The notes beneath the pieces are model-generated. The model did not search any database. It was not told where the DNA came from and saw only the letters and a program-made list of their open reading frames with translations. This document shows, in pieces, positions 31,530 through 36,800 of a stretch of 36,800 bases of DNA (position 1 is its first letter; each line of letters begins with the position of its first letter). Source of the DNA: Candidatus Coproplasma stercoripullorum (GTDB lineage: Bacteria > Bacillota > Clostridia > Christensenellales > Borkfalkiaceae); contig DVHB01000082.1 in assembly GCA_018712405.1 (NCBI GenBank), forward strand, positions 1 through 36,800, written 5' to 3'. Both the position numbers and the translations under genes were made by a program.

Positions 31530-34500
31530 TTAGTTTTTCTCCTCGTCGGAGCTGTCGCCGCTCTGTTCTGCGGGCGTCTCGCCATCGCCTTCGACGGGCG
31601 TTTCTTCCGCGGAAACTTCTGCAGGCACTTCAGTTGCCTCTGCGGCATCTCCCGCTGTCTCTGCGGGAACTTCTGCCTGTGAGTTGCTTTCGGTGTTCTC
31701 AGCAGGAGTTGCCTCGTTCTCTTCAACGGCCGACTCTGTGATGCCGAGCTTGCGTATATAGTGCTTGCGCTTACCTGCATAAATGTTCTTGCCGAAGTTC
31801 TTTGTGCGCTTTTTCTTCTTGAGCAGATCTCTTATGAATATCGAGACGAGAGTGAAGATAAGTGCTACGGCAAGTATTATCGAAACTACAAGCAACCATA
31901 CGTTGGTGTCGCCCGTTGTATGATCATGGTCGTCTTCAGTATCGTCGGAGCCGTCGGATGTGCCGATATCAACTGTAACGTCGGTCGCCGAGTAGTCGAC
32001 AAACACGTTTACAGCGTTGTGTTCGTAGTCGTTTACTCCCAGGTAAACCAAAGTCTCCGAATAATCGTCGGCGGTGTAGTCGTAACCGGTCTCACCGTCT
32101 GCCGCAGTTTCGGCATTGAAGGGAACATAGCCCTGATCGTCATACAGCGAATAGGTGTAGTACATTGCGCTGTAACCTGCAGGTCGCTGGCTTTCTTCAA
32201 GATCGCCGCTTGCCACAAATTCGTCGAACTTGGCTTCATAGTATGATATGTTCTCTTCAGAACTGTCTATTGAACCCTCTGCAAGCAAACCTTCGCTTCT
32301 GAACAGCTCGATGTACTGCCTTATTATCTGCGAAGAGTAAGCCGAAGTCAAAGTGCTGTAGCCGCTTTCGTCTACGGTTACGTCGCTGTGGTCGAACATC
32401 ACATAGCTTCCGGGTACGCTGCCGTCGTTATTAACGGTGTAGGTATCGCCGTTCGCAGTGACGCCGCTCGTCTCTCTCGCGCCGCTCCAAAGCTCCAGAC
32501 TGTACGAAACTGACTGGTCGCCCGTATGGATATAGAAGGTTACGGTCTGCCATGTGTCTGCAACGTAGTTGCCGTCTGCGTCATAGCCTAATTCGGATAT
32601 GTCGGCTGTTTCGGCTGTTGCTCCTCCAAAGAGCCTTCCGTTTGCGTCATATCTTGCATCGACAGCCGTATACAGATGTTTTGAATTGTCGGTGTTGTCA
32701 TATCTGAGATCGACGCCGCCGTTTTCGCTTCCTATAACAAAGTTTTCAACGGGTTCAGAATAGCTGAGCGTGGCGTTTCCTTCGTCGTCAGTCTCAACGA
32801 TTATATAGCGGTATTCGCCGTTTTCGTATCTGAACACCCTCGTCGAATCGGATGCCACAAGATAGTGGGGGGCCTGGTTGCCCGTACCGTTCACGGCGTC
32901 TGACGCGTTCGTGTAGTATATGGTATCAGGATCGAGGTCTTCGAATGCCGTAGGTTCGCTTGAGCCGGCCGCATAGTATTCGACGCTTTCGTCGTAATAC
33001 TCGCGCGAGTAGTTATACATGTTGGCGAACAGATTGCCTTCACTGTCCTCATACAGTCCGTCGTTGCGGATATAATAAACTACATGATCGCTTGCGTCAT
33101 AGTTTTGATCATCATAGTCGGGCTCGCTGTCCAATACGTTGCCGCGGTTGTCATACCAGAAGCTGTATCTGGGAAGAGTGCAGGAGGAGATAGAAGTGCG
33201 GTCGCCGTTTTCGGTGAGGTACACATACGCTGCGGCGCCTGCGCTGACCTTGACCCTCACGCTCACTGCCTGATAACTTGCGGACGATACGGTTGTGGCG
33301 GAACTTGCCATAAAGCCGTAGTTCATCGCGGCCGCGTCTGCGAATGTCTTTACGGTATTTACGATGAGCAGGGGCTGGATCGTTTCAGTACCGAATATTT
33401 CGTTCCAGATTTCGGCGGCACGCTCTGCGGCCGTTATGCTCGAAAGGCTTAAACCTTTGCTTTCAAGCAGTTCGTTGAGCCATACGTAGGTCGAAGAATC
33501 TTCCTGCGCGTTCTGTATATAAGAATAGAAATGATCCTGGTTTATAAGTCCGGCGTTTTCGTTATTGTTGCGGCCGTCGTAGCCGTCTGCGTCGATATCC
33601 TCTTTGTAAACGACCGACGCGCTGGCTCCGTATGCGCCGTTATAAGATGAGGGACGTGAAATATTGTTCTCTATATTGTTGTTGAGAGCGCCGTAAACGT
33701 CGTCCATGTAGCTGTTTTCGCGGTTGTCAGTCTCTGTAAATGAGAAGCTTGCCGCGTAACTGCCGGTGGACGCGAGGTCAAATACGTCCTCTTCCACGTC
33801 AAAAGTCTGAATATTTGTTATGGCAGCCCAGCCCGACTTATATGCAGCCGAAGTGGTGTCGTAAATAGTGGTATTGCCGAAGCTGAAATCAAGTTTGAAA
33901 GTCATCTCCTCGTCGAGAGTATTCTCAACAAAGAAGAAGCACTGAAGCCAACCGTCGTAAATATCCTCTTCGTCGCCTACGTCAAAAGTTATGCCTGTCG
34001 TGTCTGCCGTGAGCGTTGCCGATACATCTTCATTGTTTGCATCGTATATCTTGATAGTTGCTGCGGTGTAACCGTTCATGTCAGAGGTCTTAACCCACAT
34101 CGAAACTATCTTATGTCCGCCGGGGGCAACAGTAAAGCTGCCGTCGCTGCCTGAAATTTCTGCGGTGTAAGCCGCGCCGCGCGCAGACAGCAGCATGAGA
34201 GCCGTACTGTCGGAATCGGCGCCGGGAAGAGACTGTGCGTTTGCAAACGCGTCTTCGATCAGCGTGTCGTATTTGCCTACAATAGAGCTGTTGTCGGAGA
34301 GCGCCTGCGAAAGTCCCGATAATGTGAATGAACCGATAACGTCGCTTGACGTGTTGATGTCCAGTCCGTAGTTCATGTGAACGCTTCCGTTATCGCCCGT
34401 GCCCACGTTTATGAACGAGGGGGTGGAAGAGGATGTCACATAGTTGTCCGAATCTTTTGTCAGCGCCGCAGAAACGGTTGAGGAGTTCAGCGCGCTGTCC

Positions 34501-35777
34501 GTCCTGCCCTGCCTCCATGCGAGGTCTATCAGGAAGTTTCTGCCGTAGCCCTCGTCAAAATCTGCTCTGTTTTTGTAATTGTCGTAAGAGAATACCTTCT
34601 CGTCGTCGTTGTCGGTTATCGTGCATACGGTATCGCTCTCGTCGTGGGTATCGGAGTTAACAAGATAACCGGCGTCGACAGCTGCCTGATAGTTTTCACT
34701 CTCGGAAATGTCGGAATAGAGCGTGCAGGTGATGTCGTCGAAGAAAGCATAGCCTTCAAGCGTCCTCGAATAGTCGCCGTCGTCGTCCGCTCTGCCTAAT
34801 CCTACCTCAACGGTTATTGAGCTCGTGGCAAAGTCGCAGCCCTGTACGAAGATGGTATACTGAACCCAGCCGTTGTTTTCAGTCACGCCGGCAGTATTTA
34901 TCGCGTCGATATAGAACGTATCGATCGTAGTTGATCCGACAGTCTGCTCTACAGCGATGAAGGCGCCCAGCCCCTCTTCGGGCGTTTCGCCGTTGCGGTT
35001 ATACATAAGGTCGCTCGTCTTTACCCAGACCGAGATCTCCGCCGCTGTATTCGGTTCGAGCGATATTGTGCTCGAAGAGGTGTACGTCTGCGCGGTGCCG
35101 TAGCGGTAGCTCAGGTTCCTGTAGTTGTGCACCATAAGAACGTGGCTCTCGTAAGGTTCGGTGAGTTCCTCGTCGGTAAAGTAGTCGCCGTTTTCGTCGG
35201 CATACAGAGTAACCGTCTCGCCGTTTTCATCGACGTAAGTGGCGGTATTGTCCGAGCCTTCGGTTATTACGTCGTGGGTGAGGGGATTGTCTATAAGCGT
35301 AAGGTCGGCGTCCTCGTCGTCGTTTATCGCGGAATGCGGGTTAGCATAGGGAATGTCGCGTTTGCGCATACCGTTGTAATCGACGTACTCCTCGTCGTAG
35401 TTTTCGTCGTCGGGGTCGAGGTTATAGTTGTCCTCCAGCCTGTCCGCAAGATCGTCGGCCGAAATGGTATCCCAGCCGCTCGCGCTCGTGTCGATGATTC
35501 CGTTCATCGAATAGTTTGTCTGACCGGAGGTTGAAGCTGACCAGTTGTTGGGCGTATATATAATATGAGTTTTATCGTCGCTGTCGTTGAAAAACTCAAA
35601 GTTGCCGTTTAAAATGGTCTGAGTGTCCGTCGGGGAGGTGGTCGTTTCATTGTCGTCATCGTCGTTTTCGACGGTGCACGCCGCGGCAAGGCCGAGCGAA
35701 ACCGCCATCACGCCCGATAACAGGGCAATGGAAAATTTCCTCATTCCGGATTTTAAGTGATATCTCTTTTTGTACAT
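31530..35777 (-). CDS. Giant acidic multi-domain surface lipoprotein with C-terminal membrane anchor
   Basis: 1415 residues. A basic N-terminus, hydrophobic helix and lipobox LAAAC (C34) indicate a lipoprotein. The exported part is very rich in Asp, Ser, Thr and Tyr. It opens with ILNGNFEFF and PNNWSAS, a pattern seen at the start of carbohydrate-binding beta-sandwiches. Repeated units include ISVWVKTSDLMYNRNG, VSMWVKTSDMNGYTA and the looser VSVRVKVSAGAAA, suggesting at least three related jelly-roll modules. Near residue 1300 a transmembrane helix (WLLVVSIILAVALIFTLVSIFI) is followed by KKKKR and an acidic Ala/Glu/Pro tail of about 75 residues, presumably cytosolic. A weak AGGTG site precedes the ATG. 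No catalytic motif or known family was recognised. Binding to glycans is inference. Confidence 0.8.
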   Translation of the reverse strand: MYKKRYHLKSGMRKFSIALLSGVMAVSLGLAAACTVENDDDDNETTTSPTDTQTILNGNFEFFNDSDDKTHIIYTPNNWSASTSGQTNYSMNGIIDTSASGWDTISADDLADRLEDNYNLDPDDENYDEEYVDYNGMRKRDIPYANPHSAINDDEDADLTLIDNPLTHDVITEGSDNTATYVDENGETVTLYADENGDYFTDEELTEPYESHVLMVHNYRNLSYRYGTAQTYTSSSTISLEPNTAAEISVWVKTSDLMYNRNGETPEEGLGAFIAVEQTVGSTTIDTFYIDAINTAGVTENNGWVQYTIFVQGCDFATSSITVEVGLGRADDDGDYSRTLEGYAFFDDITCTLYSDISESENYQAAVDAGYLVNSDTHDESDTVCTITDNDDEKVFSYDNYKNRADFDEGYGRNFLIDLAWRQGRTDSALNSSTVSAALTKDSDNYVTSSSTPSFINVGTGDNGSVHMNYGLDINTSSDVIGSFTLSGLSQALSDNSSIVGKYDTLIEDAFANAQSLPGADSDSTALMLLSARGAAYTAEISGSDGSFTVAPGGHKIVSMWVKTSDMNGYTAATIKIYDANNEDVSATLTADTTGITFDVGDEEDIYDGWLQCFFFVENTLDEEMTFKLDFSFGNTTIYDTTSAAYKSGWAAITNIQTFDVEEDVFDLASTGSYAASFSFTETDNRENSYMDDVYGALNNNIENNISRPSSYNGAYGASASVVYKEDIDADGYDGRNNNENAGLINQDHFYSYIQNAQEDSSTYVWLNELLESKGLSLSSITAAERAAEIWNEIFGTETIQPLLIVNTVKTFADAAAMNYGFMASSATTVSSASYQAVSVRVKVSAGAAAYVYLTENGDRTSISSCTLPRYSFWYDNRGNVLDSEPDYDDQNYDASDHVVYYIRNDGLYEDSEGNLFANMYNYSREYYDESVEYYAAGSSEPTAFEDLDPDTIYYTNASDAVNGTGNQAPHYLVASDSTRVFRYENGEYRYIIVETDDEGNATLSYSEPVENFVIGSENGGVDLRYDNTDNSKHLYTAVDARYDANGRLFGGATAETADISELGYDADGNYVADTWQTVTFYIHTGDQSVSYSLELWSGARETSGVTANGDTYTVNNDGSVPGSYVMFDHSDVTVDESGYSTLTSAYSSQIIRQYIELFRSEGLLAEGSIDSSEENISYYEAKFDEFVASGDLEESQRPAGYSAMYYTYSLYDDQGYVPFNAETAADGETGYDYTADDYSETLVYLGVNDYEHNAVNVFVDYSATDVTVDIGTSDGSDDTEDDHDHTTGDTNVWLLVVSIILAVALIFTLVSIFIRDLLKKKKRTKNFGKNIYAGKRKHYIRKLGITESAVEENEATPAENTESNSQAEVPAETAGDAAEATEVPAEVSAEETPVEGDGETPAEQSGDSSDEEKN

Positions 35778-35961
35778 ATAACACCTGCAATTATTTATAG
35801 TAAAGCAAAAACTTTAAAAAAACCGTACTATGATATTTTAATATAAAAGGTGATTATAAGCAAGCAATTTTCCGACGGTTTAAATGAAAAAACAGTTAAA
35901 TTTATTTAAAATGCGCAAACTTTCTTTTGGAAGAGCGCCCGCACGGGCGCGCGGAGGCAGT

Positions 35962-36327
35962 ATGGGAGGTTTAAAAAATACGGCGAAGGCAGTATTGTCG
36001 GGTGCGGCGGTGGGTATCGCCAACGGATTGTTCGGCGGCGGTGGCGGCATGATAGCTGTTCCGCTCCTCTCCGGCGCGATGAATTTTGAGGAAAAGGCGG
36101 CGCATGCCACGGCCATTCTCATAATAGCGCCGGTAAGCCTGGCAGGAGCCGCAGCATATATAATTTCCGGTTATGCTTTGCCATATATAATAATACCCGC
36201 AGCCGTCGGAATGACGGCGGGCGGGGCTTTGGGGGCGCAGCTTTTGAACAAATTGCCGCTTATGGCAGTTAAAGTCATTTTTGTTGCGGTGATGCTCGCC
36301 GCGGGTATAAGGATGATATTGCCGTAG
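35962..36327 (+). CDS. Half-length TSUP (TauE/SafE) family membrane protein
   Basis: A 121-residue membrane protein with about four transmembrane helices. Its start, AVLSGAAVGIANGLFGGGGGMIAVPLL, is the signature of the first half of TSUP transporters, which move sulfite, sulfoacetate or similar small organosulfur anions. Full-length members (about 250 residues) contain two such halves. The start is set at the ATG at 35962 because GGAGG lies four bases before it; the track's 35884 ATG adds 26 basic residues without a ribosome site. The next gene encodes a second half, so the two probably assemble as a heterodimer. The substrate is unknown. The 35778-35961 gap shows nothing else recognisable. 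Confidence 0.82.
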   Translation: MGGLKNTAKAVLSGAAVGIANGLFGGGGGMIAVPLLSGAMNFEEKAAHATAILIIAPVSLAGAAAYIISGYALPYIIIPAAVGMTAGGALGAQLLNKLPLMAVKVIFVAVMLAAGIRMILP

Positions 36328-36381
36328 GCATAGGCATACCTGATGATTGATCTGTAAGGTACGGGAGTTTATGCTTTTTAC

Positions 36382-36780
36382 ATGGGTTTTATAGTAATAA
36401 TGTTGCTCGCTTTCAGCGCGGGACTTTTAGGGGGAATGGGCATGGGCGGCGGGACCATTCTTATTCCGGCCCTCACAATTTTTTTGAACATCGGGCAGCA
36501 TGCGGCGCAGGCGGCCAATCTTCTAGCATTTCTGCCAATGGCGCTGATCAGCCTGAAGATCCACTCCGGTAACGGGTTGGTAAGGGCACGCGGGGCGCCG
36601 TGGATAATAATACCTGCGGTCGCGCTTTCGGTCGGCGGGGCTTTCCTTGCGGCGTATACTCCTGCTGATATTTTGCGCAGGATGTTCGGCGCGTTTTTGA
36701 TTGCCCTCGCGGCGAAGCAGGCATACGATGCTTTCTATGCCTGTAAGATGAGTAAAGATAAAAAGAACAGAGAGGTATAA
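36382..36780 (+). CDS. Second half-length TSUP (TauE/SafE) family membrane protein
   Basis: A 132-residue membrane protein with about four helices. AFSAGLLGGMGMGGGTILIPAL repeats the GxxGxGGGxxxxP motif of TSUP halves, and AANLLAFLPMALISLKIH is the paired conserved helix. It follows the other half by 54 bp in the same direction. The GGGAG site at 36363-36367 is 14 bases from the ATG at 36382 but only three from an out-of-frame ATG at 36371 that opens a seven-codon ORF overlapping the start. The ORF ends in a basic KMSKDKKNREV. The stop lies 20 bp before the window end. Confidence 0.83.
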   Translation: MGFIVIMLLAFSAGLLGGMGMGGGTILIPALTIFLNIGQHAAQAANLLAFLPMALISLKIHSGNGLVRARGAPWIIIPAVALSVGGAFLAAYTPADILRRMFGAFLIALAAKQAYDAFYACKMSKDKKNREV

Positions 36781-36781
36781 T

Positions 36782-36800
36782 ACCGCGTTTTGCGGTGTTG
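36782..36800 (+). terminator. Hairpin at the window end
   Basis: ACCGC-GTTTT-GCGGT begins directly after the TSUP stop and runs to the last bases (GTTG). The window ends before any T-run could be judged, so a terminator is likely but incomplete. Confidence 0.45.

Noticed and set aside
31761-32246. 161-residue plus-strand ORF over the giant lipoprotein
   Set aside because: Antisense to the transmembrane and final extracellular region, with no ribosome site; its hydrophobic look mirrors the biased codons on the other strand.

Overview
The window reads as a chromosome segment of an anaerobic, Gram-positive, endospore-lineage member of the Clostridia. The supporting evidence is the core gene order and a scattering of sporulation genes: a CwlD-type amidase, a SigH-type sigma factor, YabP, YabQ and DivIC. 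The housekeeping genes are fairly GC-rich. Acidic lipoproteins and InlB/LRR-type fragments recall uncultured gut Clostridia such as the Christensenellales/Borkfalkia relatives, but that placement is inference. No CRISPR array, rRNA, tRNA, prophage or intact transposase was seen.

Layout. 1-800: a repeat, a divergent XRE regulator and a small hypothetical gene sharing an operator region. 860-3545: rpsO with a structured leader, then pnp. 3660-6081: cwlD (minus), divergent from mrnC-rlmB-sigH (the Bacillus yacO-sigH cluster without rae1). 6170-9393: dnaX-ybaB-recR, interrupted between ybaB and recR by about 400 bp of structured repeats. 9481-13751: gpsA, an AT-rich lipoprotein and typA. 14087-16657: yabP-yabQ-divIC, then a Ppx/GppA phosphatase overlapping a membrane metalloprotease. 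16755-16910: a 51-residue zinc-ribbon gene (minus), absent from the ORF track. 16994-21827: a consensus promoter, a roughly 310-nt structured leader, then gyrB-gyrA. 21828-22185: a long hairpin and the decayed tail of an LRR/BspA-type gene. 22186-30359: a P-type ATPase (minus), serS, a GNAT acetyltransferase, a nitrilase-family hydrolase, a DEDDh exonuclease-BRCT protein and an RsmF-type methyltransferase. 30641-36780: a small InlB-repeat lipoprotein, a 1415-residue acidic anchored surface protein (minus) and two half-size TSUP transporter genes.

The most interesting signals are non-coding. (i) The gyrB leader carries two exact 25-bp direct repeats exactly 200 bp apart. An inverted copy between them can pair with either one, and the second repeat abuts the gyrB Shine-Dalgarno, so the layout resembles a two-state translational switch. 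(ii) Two intergenic elements, after ybaB and after serS, share an ~80-nt core but are closed by complementary arms of unrelated sequence. In the serS copy the arm matches the adjacent serS stop-codon region. A third, looser relative follows typA. (iii) The recR upstream region shares modules with the gyrB leader. Among protein observations, GyrA carries Ile at the position equivalent to E. coli Ser83, a classic quinolone-resistance position.

All calls come from reading the sequence and the supplied ORF translations. No database search or folding calculation was run.
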